A stretch of DNA of 64,000 bases from the NCBI GenBank assembly GCA_030272155.1, contig CP126205.1, forward strand, positions 62,001 to 126,000, given 5' to 3'. Numbering within the stretch: position 1 is the first letter of the stretch; each line of letters opens with the position of its first letter. This stretch comes from Tetradesmus obliquus. Taxonomy: Eukaryota; Chlorophyta; Chlorophyceae; Sphaeropleales; Scenedesmaceae. Shown piece by piece: positions 1 through 12,995 of the stretch. The translations under genes were made by a program, and so were the position numbers. The notes under the pieces were generated by a model. The model saw only the letters and a program-made list of their open reading frames with translations. It was not told the DNA's origin and searched no databases.

Positions 1-1061
1 TGCTGGGGCTGCTGCTGTCTCAGCTGCTGCTGCCGCCGCTGCTGCTGCTGCCGGTTGTGCCTTGCTCCTGCACAGCGCCTTGTGCCACTTCCAGTGCTCC
101 ACCTGGCAGGCCTTGCAGCAGTACCTGGCAGTGGTGGCGCCAGCAGCAGCAGCGGCAGCGGAGGCGGCAACATCAGCATGAAGTCCAGGCTTGCTACTAG
201 CACCTTAGTAAGGTGATCACACACACAGTGTTTGAAAAACTGACATGCACACCACTCTACCCTGGCACAGTCACAGCAGACTGTTGTCCAGCAGGCGACT
301 GGCCATGCACAGCTTTTGTAGCTGATGTAGAAAAAAACCCCACCAGCACCCAGGGCCTTCCCGTCAACCACAAAATGCTGAGAACTCGTCGTTGCAGCTA
401 GGAAAGAAACCTACCCGCGACATTTGTAACCCTTCTCACCTTGCCTCCCTGCACCTGCCGCATACGCAGCTCTTGCCTCCCACCAGCAGCAGCTCGCTGC
501 GCTGCGCCAGGCCCACACAGCCAGGGTTGTTGCAGGCGCTGCTGAGGGGGATGCGGCCCGCCACCGCCTGCGCAAAGGCGCATAGCTGCTGCGGCAGGCC
601 TGCCTCCTGCATGTCTGCCAGCAGCTGCTGCCCTGTGCGGCCTTCTGTCGCTGCTGCTGCGCCATCACCAAGGGTGTCCAGCGCTGCTGCTGCCACTGCT
701 TGCTGCTCCCTCAGCTGCTGCAGGCAGTTTGCTGGCACAGAGATGCCACAGCTGATACCCAAGCAGTGCATCACAGTGCGCATGCAACCCTTGCACCAGC
801 GCAGGATCTCTGAGCAGACGGTGAAAAGGCTCCGCTCAACGCCATCTGCCTCCAAAACACCGCTGGGTGCTTGCTGAGGCGCACAGGCAGCAGTCTCCGT
901 TGCACTTGCACACACAAACAGGCAGCGGCTCAGCAGCGCCACCCATCGCGCTGCGGCCGCACACTCTGCTGCTGCTGGCTCAGACAGGGGTGCTGTAAAA
1001 TCCGGCTGCTGGCTGCCTGCAACTGGGTGGGCAGAGCTTGATGCGCCGATTATGGCGAGTG

Positions 1062-1098
<37 letters not shown>

Positions 1099-2413
1099 GC
1101 TGCTGCTGCTGCTGCTGTTGCTGCCCGCTTGCCAATGCTGCCGCTTGATTGCATTGATCACGTCAATGGATGTGTTCAGGACAGACGCTGCTACACCACG
1201 TGGGATGGCCAGTGCGGCATCCATTGGTAACTCCGATGCACCGAAAGTGCGTGGTGCATTCTTCAGGCAGGTCACTTGCAGCGAGAATAGCTGATCCAGC
1301 AGCTGCTGCTCACCATGCTGCAAGGCGCTGCTGACTAGCTGCTGCAGCAACAGTGAACCTTCAGAGGTCATGGCGGATAGCGAGTAGCTTGCCATGGTGC
1401 GCTGGTGCCGTCTATGTTGCTCGTTGCCATACCTCAGCGCTGCCTCGAAGGCGGACAGCAGCACTCCTGCATTGCTGCTGCTGCCGCCGCCGTTGCTGCC
1501 GCTGCCGCTGCTGCTGGCACTGCTGGCGCTGCTGCTGCTGTTGCTGCTGCTGGCGCTGCTGCCGCCGCTGCTGCTGCTGCTACTGCCACTGTCGCCGCAG
1601 ATGATCGCCCAAAGGGCAGCAGGGTAATCGTCACCTACAGGGAAGGAAGATTGGATGCGGGTCATTTAGTGGCAGCAGTTATGCAGAGTCAGTGGCTGCT
1701 TGCTCACTGTCCAAAGACCGCCACCTCTTCAGCAGCTAGAAGCGGACCTTGTTGCAACCATACATGTTCCAAACATTTCACATGTTAGTAGTACTAGTAG
1801 TGCAGCAAGTCAAACGAAAACATGTCTCCAACTTCTGCACATGTCAGGGAGGCAATGGATGCATGCGGCACGGGTCTGTGTTGACTGAGCGCAGCAACTC
1901 TGGCCGTTCAGCCTGGCCGGCTGTCTCAGCCTGTCTTGATGAGGCACATGCGTCATACGCTCTGCACTGGAAGAGCAGCACCAACACGACGCCACAACAC
2001 AACACATGGCTGATACCCGATGTAACATGTACATTGTGCAGCTAGATGCCTCCGCTTGCTTGAGTTATTGCCTTACCTCCGTCTGCTAGCAGCAGCAGCA
2101 GGTCGACCAATGAATGTTCTAACCAGCTGCCAACGCTGCCACCCTCGCCGGTGCGGCTGGCTGGGTCAGCCAGCACTTGCTGCAGGTGCGGCAGCAGCTG
2201 CAGCAGCACAGGCTGTAGCAGGCTCTGCTTCATTGAGGCCAGCAGGTCGGCCATGGCAGGCTTCTTTACAAGCATCTCCAGCAGCCGCAGCATTGCATGC
2301 AGGCTGGACAGCTTGCAGGCGATGTCGCCAGCCAGCAGCACAGCCTGCACGTTCACCAGGGCCCATGGCTGCAGCAGGGCCTCGAGTGAGCACTGCTGCC
2401 ACTGGCTCTGCCA

Positions 2414-2444
<31 letters not shown>

Positions 2445-2832
2445 TGCTGTGCGGAGGCACAGCTTCCCTCACATCTGAGCATGGGGCTGCGTGCTGGCCC
2501 AGCCACAGCAGTGCTTGCAGTGCCGCCACCACTGCTGCTGCTGCCACCACTGTCTGGCGAGGACCATGGCAATTGCGGCACGTAGCTCCACACTATTTGA
2601 AGCAAAAAATCAGTCATCAGCATTGTCTGTTTGTTGTCAAATGGCCAGACCATGACAGCTGCAAGGGCAGATGGAGATGCCAGCACCTGCTGCAGGTGCG
2701 GGAAGCCAGCTGCCTGCAGCAGCTGCGCTGTTGTGCTGCTGCCAGAGGGCCCACTGGCCCAGGCTGCTGCTGATGCTGCTGCTGCTGCTGCTGCTGCATC
2801 CTGTGGCTGTGAGCCCCCACCGCTTGCACTAC

Positions 2833-2865
<33 letters not shown>

Positions 2866-4039
2866 ACAGAAGGCATGCTGTGTGCTGCACATGCAGAGCA
2901 TGCACAGCAGCAAGCAGCCGCAGCACGTCAATTGACTGCAGCAGCTGCTGCTCTATGGCTGTCGAACCCTGCAGCCTGTTGGCACCAGCCGACACAGGTG
3001 TCACTGCGTGTAGGCCTTTGAGCAGCTGCAGTGCCAACTTGACTGCCCAGTCGATGTCGTGCTGAGCTGTTGACTTGGTCAGCACTGCTACAGCCAAGCA
3101 CGCAGCAGGCAGCGCAGCGTTGCCTAGCGGCTTGCTGCTGCTGAGCCAGCCGTGCGGGTTGCTGCTGGGTGTAAGCCACAGGCATGATAAGGCATGCATC
3201 AGCTGGAGCTGCGCCACCGCCAGCACCATCACAGCGCTGGATGGGTGTTGATCTGTCTGCTCCAGCTGCTGCTGCTGCTGAAGCAAGCATGCCACTGAGG
3301 TGCAGGCGGCAGGCAGTGCTGCCAGCAGCCCTGCTCAGCATGACATAAACAAAACAGCAGCGGGGAGTAGGTCTGTGGCCAAATGTGTGAACAGCAAGGA
3401 TGATAGCACTGAGTTACACATGCACAACGGGTGTAGCATGGCAAGCAGAGCTCAGCACAATGTATTACACCACAGTCGCACACTGCTGCGCATTAATCGC
3501 AAGGTAATCAGCACATTTTGACTGCAGCAGGCTCTTTTGGAATGCAAAGAATGCCACGGCACTATCTGCTGTGCATTTGTGCCCTGTTGCACACCTGTCG
3601 ACTGTGCCGTAAGAGCGACCTCCACCTGACTGCGCTTGTCATAGCCTGCGGCGGGGCTCCTGGCATGCAAGGCTGCCACTGCTGCCATTGCCTCACAACA
3701 GCGTGCTATGCACAGCAACGCTTGGCTGCAGGCTGAAAGACTGCTGCTGTTGCCTTGGATGCTGCTGCTGCTGCTGCTGCTGTTGCTGCACCCATGTGCT
3801 GCAATCAACGCCAAGCCCCTGGTAGCCGCTGCAGCCGTAAGCTTTAACACTGTTGATTTGTCGGTTGTGCTGTCTACGGTCACGACCAGCGTTGGTCGCT
3901 CTTCAGCCTGCTGCTGCACCGTTGGGAAGGCCTTGTACAGCCTCGGCTGCAGCTGGCCAAAGGCATCGATGCTGCTGTGGGCTAGCTCCTTCAACAAGCT
4001 GTGCCTCTGTGCAGGAGGCACCAGTTTGTGGCGCTGCAT
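1..4039 (-). CDS. MYND zinc-finger protein, array copy 1 (3' end cut by window)
   Basis: Four exons read right to left: about 3450-4039 (start Met at 4039), 2077-3330, 440-1634, and 193-1, running out of the window. Exons 2-4 join in phase with GT-AG borders; the exon 1 donor is unresolved. The C-terminus is a MYND-type zinc finger split by the last intron: CNNPGC, then GGKSCVCGRC before the intron and RYCCKACQVEHWKWHKALC after it. This Cys/His spacing is common in algal MYND proteins, which usually bind protein partners. The preceding ~850 residues are leucine-rich and low in recognisable domains, with Gln and Ser runs from CAG/AGC repeats. It is the only copy whose exons 2 and 3 are fully open, so it is the likely working member. 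Partner and pathway are unknown. Confidence 0.7.
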
Positions 4040-4942
4040 GTCCCTCGCTAGCTAAGGGCCGTGCGATCAAGCGACGCCTGCTGTGCCAGATCGCAAGATC
4101 CTTGTTAGAAGTGGCTGCCTTTTTCAAAGGAAGACCTAGCTTTAGAATGTCGGTATCCGTTGAACACAATGCATTGGTTGGCCCAATGATGTTCAACAGC
4201 AGCAATGCACCTGACAACCTTGGACGTGTCAGTTCTGGCCATCGCATCGTGTTTATTTCACCATCAGCTGTCAACTAGTCCTTGAGCAAATCTTTATACA
4301 GAGCAGACAAGCCAAGCATGCACGGCGGGCAGGTTCCGCTTGCGAAGCACTGCTTCACTGCAGCTGCAGCTGCATCACATCCACCAATGCCCGCCCAAGG
4401 GCAGCGCAGTTTGCGTGAATGGTTGGCCAAGATGAAGCAACCGTGGTACTCTGCACAAAGCAGCATATGCACTTAGAACCGGAACAGCCGTGAGCAGCAT
4501 AACGTTCCAAATTGCATGCTGCGCGTGACAGGCACTAGTGCCACCACGCAACGCCATGTGGTAGCACCACACCACCAACAGCCTGGACTGCAGATGCACA
4601 GAGACACCCCCAGGTCTTCAAGCTACAACAGCCGACTCACTGAGCCGGGTTGGCACATTTTTATCACCACACTCGTCTTGCACAACATCCACAACCAGAA
4701 TACAATATGTGCATGTTGTTCATGAAGTGCTGGCGAGGATGTTCCTGTAGGCGTGCATGTGCAGTCGCCTGCAGCAGTCACAGCGAGCCCCCCTTGCTAC
4801 CGTGTGCACACCTTGAGTCATCCGCAGTGTGCGCCGACCCTGCACACACAAGTCCACCGCACGGGCTGGCGCCAACACAATCGAGAAGGGTCTGCCCTGC
4901 AAAAAATGCAGAAACCAACTACAGCACAGTGACAAGTGGTGC
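4040..4942. other. Spacer between array copies 1 and 2
   Basis: No gene is seen. The block around 4190-4260 recurs near 9275-9340 and 13910-13975, showing that spacer and gene were duplicated together. Confidence 0.6.
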
Positions 4943-5921
4943 CTACATGTCGCTACTGCTTGCTACTGCTGGGTTGCTGCTGTCTCCGCTGCTGTCCGCT
5001 GCTGTCTCTGCTGCTGCTGCTGGCGGTGCTGTCGGCTTGGCCTTGCTCCTGCAGAGCGCCTTGTGCCACTTGTAGTGCTCCACTTGGCAGGCCTTGCAGC
5101 AGTACCTGTCAGGAACGGCACCAGCAGCAGCGGCGGCGGCAGCAGCAGCAAGAGCAGCACCAGCAGCATCAGCCGCATAAAGTCCAGGCTTTCTGAGTTG
5201 ACTAATCAGTGCCTCCACAACGACATGCTTAACAAGGTCACACATAACAATTAAAACACACTGCTGTCCAGCATGCGACTGGCTCTACACGGCAAAAAGA
5301 ACCGCATCAGCATCAACTTGGACCCACCTTGCCACTCTGCACCTGCTGCACATGCAGCTCTTGCCTCCCACCAGCAGCAGCTCACTGCGCTGCGCCAGGC
5401 TCACACAGCCAGGGTTGTTGCAGGCGCTGCTGAGGGTTGCGGCCCGCCACCGCCTGCGCAAAGGCCCACAGCTGCTGCGGCAGGCCTGCCTCCTGCATGT
5501 CTGCCAGCAGCTGCTGCCCTGTGCGGCCTTCTGCCGCAGCTGCTGCGCCATCACCAAGGGTGTCCAGCGCTGCTGCTGCCACTGCTTGCTGCTCCCTCAG
5601 CTGCTGCAGGCAGTTTGCTGGCACAGAGATGCCACAGCTGATACCCAAGCAGTGCATCACAGTGCGCATGCAACCCTTGCACCAGCGCAGGATCTCTGAG
5701 CAGACGGTGAAAAGGCTCCGCTCGACGGCATGTGCATCCGGCCCCTCAACACCGCCGGCCGTGTGCTGAGGCCTGCAGGCAGCAGCCTCCATCGCGCTTG
5801 CCATCACAAGCAGGCAGCGGCTGAGCAGTGCCACCCATCGCGCTGCGGCCGCACAGTTTTCTGCTGCTGGCTCAGATGGGGAGGCTGCGATACATGGCTG
5901 CTGCTGCTGCTGCTGCTGCTG

Positions 5922-6199
5922 CTGGCTGCCTGCCACTGCATGGGCAGAGCTTGATGCGCCACTTGTGGTGGCAGTGCTGCTGCTGCTGCTGCTGCTGCTG
6001 TTGCTGCTACTGTTGCTGCTGCTGCTGCTGTTGCTGCTACTGTTGCTGCTGCTGCTGCTGCTGGCTGCCTGCCACTGCATGGGCAGAGCTTGATGCGCCA
6101 CTTGTGGTGGCAGTGCTGCTGCTGCTGCTGTTGCTGCTACTGCTGCTGCTGCTGCTGCTGCTGATGCTGCTGCTGCTGCTGGTGCTGCCCGCTTGCCGA
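5922..6199. repeat. 139-bp tandem duplication inside exon 3 of copy 2
   Basis: The block beginning ctggctgcctgccactgcat occurs at 5922 and again at 6061. Both are followed by the same gene sequence (GASSSAHAVAGSQ on the minus strand) and CTG runs. The period of 139 shifts the frame by one. Confidence 0.85.
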
Positions 6200-7889
6200 T
6201 GTTGCCGCTTGATTGCATTAATCACGTCAATAGATGTGTTGAGGACAGACCATGCTACACCACGTGTGACGGCCAGTGCAGCTTCCGTTGGTGGATCCGA
6301 CGCACCGAAAGTGCGTGGTGCACACTTCAGGCAGGTCACTTGCAGCGAGAACAGCTGATCCAGCAGCTGCTGCTCACCACGCTGACAGGCGCTGCTGACT
6401 AGCTGCTGCAGGGGCGCCTGACCTTGAGCGGCCCTTATGGATAAGCTGTAGCTTGCCATGGTACGCTCAGGCTGTCTGTATGGCTCGTTGCCATACCTCA
6501 GCGCTGCCTCAAAGGCGGACAGCAGCACTCCTGCATTGCTGGTGCTGCCGCCGCCGTTGCTGCCGCTGCCGCTGCTGGTGCCGCCGCCCCCGCCGCTGCT
6601 GCTGTTGCTGCTGCTGGCGCTGCTGGCGCTGCTTCCGCTGCTGCTGCTGCTGCTGCTACTGCCACTGTTGCCGCAGATGATGGCCCAAAAGGCAGCAGGG
6701 TGATTGCCACCTGCATGGAGGGAAGATTGCATGTGGGTCATTTTGTGCAGCAGTTATGCAGATTCAGTGGCTGCTTGCTCACTGTCCAACGACTGCCACC
6801 TCTTCAGCAGCTAGAAGCAGCTAGAAGCGGACCATGTTGCACCATGCATATCCACAGTGAGGCAAGACATGCCCAGACCTTGCTCTAGCTTCTGGGAGGC
6901 TGCAGGGAGACAGTTGGTGCATGTAGCACTAATGTCGTAACTGACGGCAACATCTTTGCATGTTCAGGCTGTGGGCTACACGCTTAGAAATGGTCTGCAC
7001 TGCAACAGCAGCACCGAGACACTGCCGTCGCACAGAAAATGGACAACAGATGTGACGGTCGGATGCAGCGCCTGCATGCCTCCCCTCCCTTGGCTCCCCA
7101 GGGCCTTACCTCCGTCTGTCAGCAGCAGCAGCAGGCCAACCAAGGAACGTTCAATCGAGCTGCCAGTGCTGCCAGCTTCGCCGGTGCGGCTGACTGGGTT
7201 AGCCAGCACTTGCTGCAGGTGAGGCAGCAGCTGCAGCAGCACAGGCTGCAGCAGGCTGAGCTTCAGCGCGTCGAGCAGGTTGCCAGCGGCTCGATCCAGG
7301 CGCCGCTTGTTTTGAAGCATCTCCAGCAGGCACAGCAGTGCATGCAGGCTGGACGACTTGCAGGTGATGTCGCCAGCCAGCAGCACAGACTGCACGTTCA
7401 CCAGGGCCCATGGCTGCAGCAGGGCCTCGAGTGAGCACTGCTGCTGCCACTGCTGCTGCTGCTGCTGCTGTTGCTGCTGCTGTTGCTGCTGTGCGGAGGT
7501 GCAGCTTCCTACGCGTCCAAGCATGCTGCTGCGTGCTGGCTCAACCCCTCCAGCACCACTGCTGCTGCTGCCGACACTATCTTGCGAGGACCATGGCAAG
7601 TCCGGCACGTAGCTCCACACTTTCTGAAGCACAACATCAATCACCAGCATTGTCTGCTTGGTATCGATTGGCCAAGACATCACAGCTGCCAGGGCAGCTG
7701 GGGATGCCAACACCTGCTGCAGCTGCGGAAAGCCAGCCGCCTGCAGCAGCTGGGCTGTTGCGCTGCCGCCAGACACTGCCCTCGAAGGCCCACTAGCCCA
7801 GGCTACCGCTGCTGCTGCTGCTGCTGCTACCTGTGGCTGTGACTCGCCACTGCTTGCGTTATCGCTGCCACTGCAGCTGCTGCTGCTGG

Positions 7890-7904
<15 letters not shown>

Positions 7905-7954
<50 letters not shown>
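7905..7954. repeat. CTG/CAG trinucleotide run
   Basis: A nearly uninterrupted run of CTG units in exon 2 of array copy 2, read as a poly-Ser stretch on the minus strand. Similar runs sit at about 8349-8391, 12966-13057, 33997-34039, 38861-38904, 46192-46227 and 49806-49845. Confidence 0.9.
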
Positions 7955-7955
<1 letters not shown>

Positions 7956-8345
7956 ACAAAAGGCACGCTGCATACTGCACATGCAGAGCATGCACAGCAG
8001 CAAGCAGCCGCAGCATATCCAATGACTGCAGCAGCTGCTGCTCTATTGCTGTCAGATCCTGCGCGCTTGTGCCACGAGCACACGCAGCTGCCTCTGCATG
8101 TAGCCCTTTGCACAGCTGCATTGCCATCTTCACCGCCCAGTCGATGTCGTGCTGAGTTGTCGAGTCGGTCAGCACTGCTACAGCCAGGCGGGCAGCGGGC
8201 GCCGCAGCGTTGCCCAACGGCTTGCTTCTGCTGAGCCAGCCTTGCTGGTTGCTGCTGCTTGTTGGCCACAGCCCTGCGCAGGTATGCACCAGCTGAAGCT
8301 GCGCCACCGCCAGCACCATCACAGGGCTGGCGAGGCGTTGATCTG

Positions 8346-8388
<43 letters not shown>

Positions 8389-8831
8389 AAGCATGCGCGC
8401 CACTGACGAGCAGGCGGCAGGCAATGCTGCCAACAGTCCTGCACAGCAGGAACATACCAAAACAGCAGCGGGGTAGCAGGTATGTGGTTGAGTGTGGGAA
8501 CAGCCGGGATGTAGCACTGAGCTGTACATCAAGACTGTGTGTAGCATGGCAAGCAGAGCTCAGCACACTGTGTCATACCGCAGTTGCACACTGCTGCGCA
8601 TTGTTGGCAAGGGAATCCTTCACTGCAGCAAGCTCAGTTGGAATGCAATCAAACGGCACCATCTGCTGTGAACTTGTGCCGCGTTGCGCACCTGTCGACT
8701 GTGCCGCAACAGCGACTTGCACCCGACTATGCTTGTCATAGCCTGTAGCGGCACTCGTGGTATGCAAGGCAGCCACTCCTGCAAATGCCGGGCCGTGCTA
8801 TGCACAGCAACGCCTGGCTGCAGGTGGAAGG

Positions 8832-8866
<35 letters not shown>

Positions 8867-9116
8867 ACCCCTGTGCTGCAACCAACACCAAGCCCCTGCT
8901 GGCCGCTGCAGCCGTAAGCTTCAACAAATGTGATTTGTCGGTTGTGCTATCTATAGGTACGACTAGCTTTGGCCGCTCTTCAGCTTGCTGCTGCACCCTT
9001 GGGAAGGCCTGGTACAGCCTCGGCTGCAGCTGGCCGAAGCCAACAATGTCGCGCTGGGCAAGATCTTTTAATAAGCTGTTTATCTCTGCAGGAGGTAGCA
9101 ATGTGGGGCGCTGCAT

Positions 9117-10356
9117 GCTCCTTCGCTAGCTATCGGTCGTTTAAAAAAAATGATGCGAAGCTTGCTGATCTGAGGCTTACATTACTTTTCAAAAGGGGCC
9201 AAACATCTTCGAGAAGAGTACGTTGTCTTGCATGGCACACCACTCCGAACTTCATGCACCGGTTGAACCAGTTCATGTCGAGCAGCAGCAATGCATCTGG
9301 CAACCTTGGACGTGTCAGGTCCAGCCATTGCATCGTGAAAAGATCCCCACCAGCTACAAAAGAGCCCATGAGCAGCTTGGTGTAGGGAGAAGACAAGCCA
9401 TGCATGCACCACCGGCAGGTACTGCTGCTGGAGCAATGCCGCTGCCTGGCTGGCTGACACACACTGCAGCTGCAGCTGCACTCCCCACAATGCCCACCCA
9501 GCGGTTACAGCGTGACTTATGTGTTGAAGCGCAACTCAAGGACAACATCGGTCTTCGTGCCGGTCCTGCATATGCACCGAGATCTCTGTAAGGACAACAT
9601 CGGTCTTCGTGCCGGTCCTGCATATGCACCGAGATCTCTGTAAGGACAACATCGGTCTTCGTGCCGGTCCTGCATATGCACCAAGATCTCTGTAAGGACA
9701 ACATCGGTCTTCGTGCCGGTCCTGCATATGCACCGAGATCTCTGTAAGAGCAGTCAGCAGCATGAAACGCCAGATCTGTGCCGCACGTGATGAGCAGTGC
9801 TGCCGCCACGCAACCACCACACCAAAGTGCATCAGCAATCAACATGGCAGATGTACACACATTCATCTGGGTATATAAGCTGAAACAGCCGCCTTGGCTT
9901 GCTGGCACACACCATCAACATTGCATGTCTTCCTCATCCACTGGCAGGCACAACCAGAATGCGAGATGTGCTTGTGCTTCATTCACGTGCTCAGCAGGAT
10001 GCTCCTGCAGCCATGCGTGTGCTGCAGCCCACAGCAGCCGCAGCGAGCCCTGACGCTGCCGTGTGCACATGATGCTACATAAGCAATGAGCGACAACCCC
10101 TGCAACTTTTGAGGGAGGATGCTTACATGTGGGTCCTGGAACCATCTTGGATGGTATCAGCCACAACAGGTTCAACCGAACTCAAGGTCTGAGCCCAGAA
10201 ACGGAGAGTGATCACCGTAAAACACAATTGCCTCTACACAGCACGGGCTGGCGCTAGCACCATCAAAAGGGGTCTGCTCCGAAAGTGTAGGCTTCACAAG
10301 CCCTCTACAACACCACACAGCACGCCGTACAGCACAGTGACTGCGGCCAGTAGTGC
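9117..10356. other. Spacer between array copies 2 and 3
   Basis: No gene is seen. It holds the 52-bp minisatellite at 9538-9745 and spacer blocks shared with the other array units. A TATATAAG string near 9871 has no gene to serve. Confidence 0.6.
9538..9745. repeat. 52-bp minisatellite, four units
   Basis: Four head-to-tail units at 9538, 9590, 9642 and 9694, each starting aaggacaacatcggtcttcg. They are near identical (unit 3 has one G to A change). There is no spacer between units. Because 52 is not a multiple of 3, the apparent protein repeats across it change frame every unit, so it is not coding. Confidence 0.95.
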
Positions 10357-12964
10357 CTACATGCCGCTACTGCTTGGTGCTGCTGTTTCTGCTGCTGCCT
10401 CTTCCGCTGCTGCTGCTGCTGCTGCCGGCGCTGCTGTCAGCTTGAACTTGCTCCTGCAGAGCGCCTTGTGCCACTTGTAATGCTCCACTTGGCAGGCCTT
10501 GCAGCAGTACCTGTCACGGACAGCACCAGCAGCAGCGGCGGCGGCGGCAGCAGCAGCAAGAGCAGCACCAGCCGCATCAGCCACATGAAGTCCAGTCTTG
10601 TTGAGTTTACTGAACACTCAGGGCCTTGAAAATGACATGCACAACACAACACTGTCACATGCACAATTATAACAGACTGCTGTCCAGCATGCAAGTGGCT
10701 CTGCACAGCTAAAAGAACCCCATCAGCATCAACTTTACCCACCTTGCCGCCCTGCACCTGCTGCACATGCAGCTCTTGCCTCCCACCAGCAGCAGCTCAC
10801 TGCGCTGCCCCAGGCTCACACAGCCGGGGTTGTTGCAGGCGCTGCTGAGGGGGATGCAGCCCGCCACTGCCTGCGCAAAGGCGCACAGCTGCTGCGGCAG
10901 GCCAGCCTCCTGCATTTCTGCCAGCAGCTGCTGCCCTGTGCGGCTTTCTGCCGCTGCTGCTGCGCCATCACACAGCTTGTCCACTGCTGCTGCTGCCGCT
11001 GCCTGCTGCTCCCTGAGCTGCTGCAGGGTGACTGCTGGCACAGCAATGCCACAGCTGACATCCAAATAGCTTGTTGCAATCTCCATGCTAAACTTGTACC
11101 AGCCCAGGATGTCCAAGCAAAGGGATGATAGCCGCCGCTGGTGTGCATCTGCACTGGGCGCCACAACACTGCCAGCTGCCTGCTGAGGCCTGCAGGCAGC
11201 AGCTGCCATCGCGCTTGCCACCACAAACAGGCAGCGGCTCAGTAGCGCCACCCATCGCGCTGCAGCAGCACCAGATGCTGCATTTGCTGCTGCTGCTGTG
11301 CCTGCTGCTGGCTTGGCTTGTGAGGCTGCCAAGGCATGCTGCTGGCTTGGCTTGTGAGGCTGCCAAGGCATGCTGCTGGCTGCCTGTCACTGCAGAAGCA
11401 GAGCTTGCTGCTTCGTTGGTGGGGACTGTGCTGCTGCTGCTGCTACTACTGCTGCTGCTGCTGCCTGATTGCTGGCGCGGGCCCCTGATTGCCTCGATCA
11501 CATTCCAAGATGTCGCGAAGACAGACCATGCTATACCATGTGTGATGGTGACAATGGTCAGCATGGCACTCAAATGTGCATCAGTGAATGCACTGAAAGT
11601 GCGCGGTGCACACTTCAGGCAGGTCACTTGCAGCGAAAACAGCTGACCCAGCAGCTGCTGCACACCATGCAGCTGCCGACAGGCGCTGCTGACTAGCTGC
11701 TGCAGGGCCGCCTGACCTTGAGCGGACAGCCATCATGGATAAGCTGTAGCCTGCCGCAGCGCGCTCATGCTGTCTGTACGACTCTTCATCTTGCTCGCTG
11801 CCATATCTTAGCGCTGCCTCAAACGAGGACAGCAGCACAGCTGCATTACTGCTGCCGCTGCTGCCGCTGCTGCTACTGGCACTGCCGCTGCTGCTGCTGC
11901 CGCTGCTTCTACTGGCGCTTCCGCTGCCGCTGCCGCTGCCCCCGCAGTTGATGGCACAGAGGGCAGCTTGGTACTCTTGATCTGCAGGGGAGGCAAAATG
12001 ATTGATGTAGCAGCAATTAAGCAGAGGCAGCAGCTGCTTGCTCACTATTGAAAGAATGCTAACCTTTACGGCAGCTGATAGGTGCCAGCAAAAACACCAT
12101 GCTGCAAGCAGACGCCTTTTCAGCATGGCAAGACATATGTTAACCTGGCTCCAGCATATAACATGGCAGAGGAGGTGATTGATACATGCTGCATTGGTCT
12201 GCGGTGACTGCTTGCACAACTTTCGCCTCCTGAGCGTCAGGTTGCACGAACAAAACGCTCAGCGCTGCCAGAGCAGCACCGACACGACGGCCCAACAGTC
12301 CACGACGGCCCAACAATTTTGATGGTCGCAATAGTATGTGTGTTACTAGATATGACAGCAGCCAGGGCAGCTGGGGATGCCAGCACCTGCTGCAGCTGTG
12401 GAAAGGCAGCTGCCTGCAGCAGCTGCGCTGTTGTGCTGCTGCCAGCAGGCCCACTCGCCCAAGCTGCTGCTGCTGCCGTCACCTGCTGCTGTGAGCCGGC
12501 GTTGCTCGCACGGTCACCACTGCTGCTGCTGCTGCTGCTGCGGCAGCGGTGGCGGCGGCGGCGGCTGCTGCTGCTGCACAGAAGGCATGCCGCATGCTGC
12601 ACGGGCAGAGCATGCACAGCAGCAAGCAGCCGCACCACATCGGTTGACTGCAGCAGCTGCCGCTCTGCTGCTGTCAGGCTGTGCAAGCTGCTGCTCTCAG
12701 CAGCTGCCTCTGCAGCCAGCCCTCTGCACAGCTGCGTTGCATAGCCCACTGCCAAGCGAATGTCGTTTTGAGCTGTCGAGTTGGTCAGCACTGCCACAGC
12801 CAGGCGGGCAGCAGGCAGCGCAACATTGCTCAACGCCATGCGCTGCTGAGCCAGCCGTGCTTGTCGCTGCTGCTGGGTGTAGGCCACACACTTGTGCAGG
12901 CGTTCACCAGCACAAGCTGCGCCGCTGCCAGCACCAGCACAGCGCTGGCAGGGTGTTGATCTGC

Positions 12965-12995
<31 letters not shown>

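Larger units (their letters stand above)
4943..9116 (-). pseudogene. MYND zinc-finger gene, array copy 2, frame-broken
   Basis: It has the same four-exon plan as copy 1: exon 1 about 8570-9116, exon 2 7110-8438 (open, 443 codons), exon 3 5328-6710, exon 4 4943-5201. The MYND half-fingers are intact (GGKSCMCSRC, then RYCCKACQVEHYKWHKALC). Three indels break the frame relative to copy 1: about 5 bases lost near 8790, a 139-bp tandem duplication around 5922-6199 (139 is not a multiple of 3), and 2 bases lost near 5436. Exon 3 length modulo 3 agrees with the last two. Assembly error in repeats could mimic some of this, but the 139-bp duplication is clear. Most likely a recently decayed paralogue. 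Confidence 0.65.

Noticed and set aside
1394-1634. Long Leu-, Ala- or Cys-only open frames opposite the MYND genes
   Set aside because: They are the other five readings of CTG/CAG runs (Leu, Cys, Ala, Gln, Ser) and have no unique sequence.
9538-9745. Possible CRISPR array
   Set aside because: The 52-bp units abut directly with no spacers, and the genome is eukaryotic. It is a minisatellite.
9868-9880. TATATAAG as a promoter
   Set aside because: It points to the right, where no plus-strand gene begins. Nearby genes run on the minus strand.
9354-9908. Protein made of RDLGAYAGPARRP-like repeats on the minus strand
   Set aside because: The 52-bp repeat is not a multiple of three, so the same DNA is read in a new frame each unit. 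There is no family match or start context.
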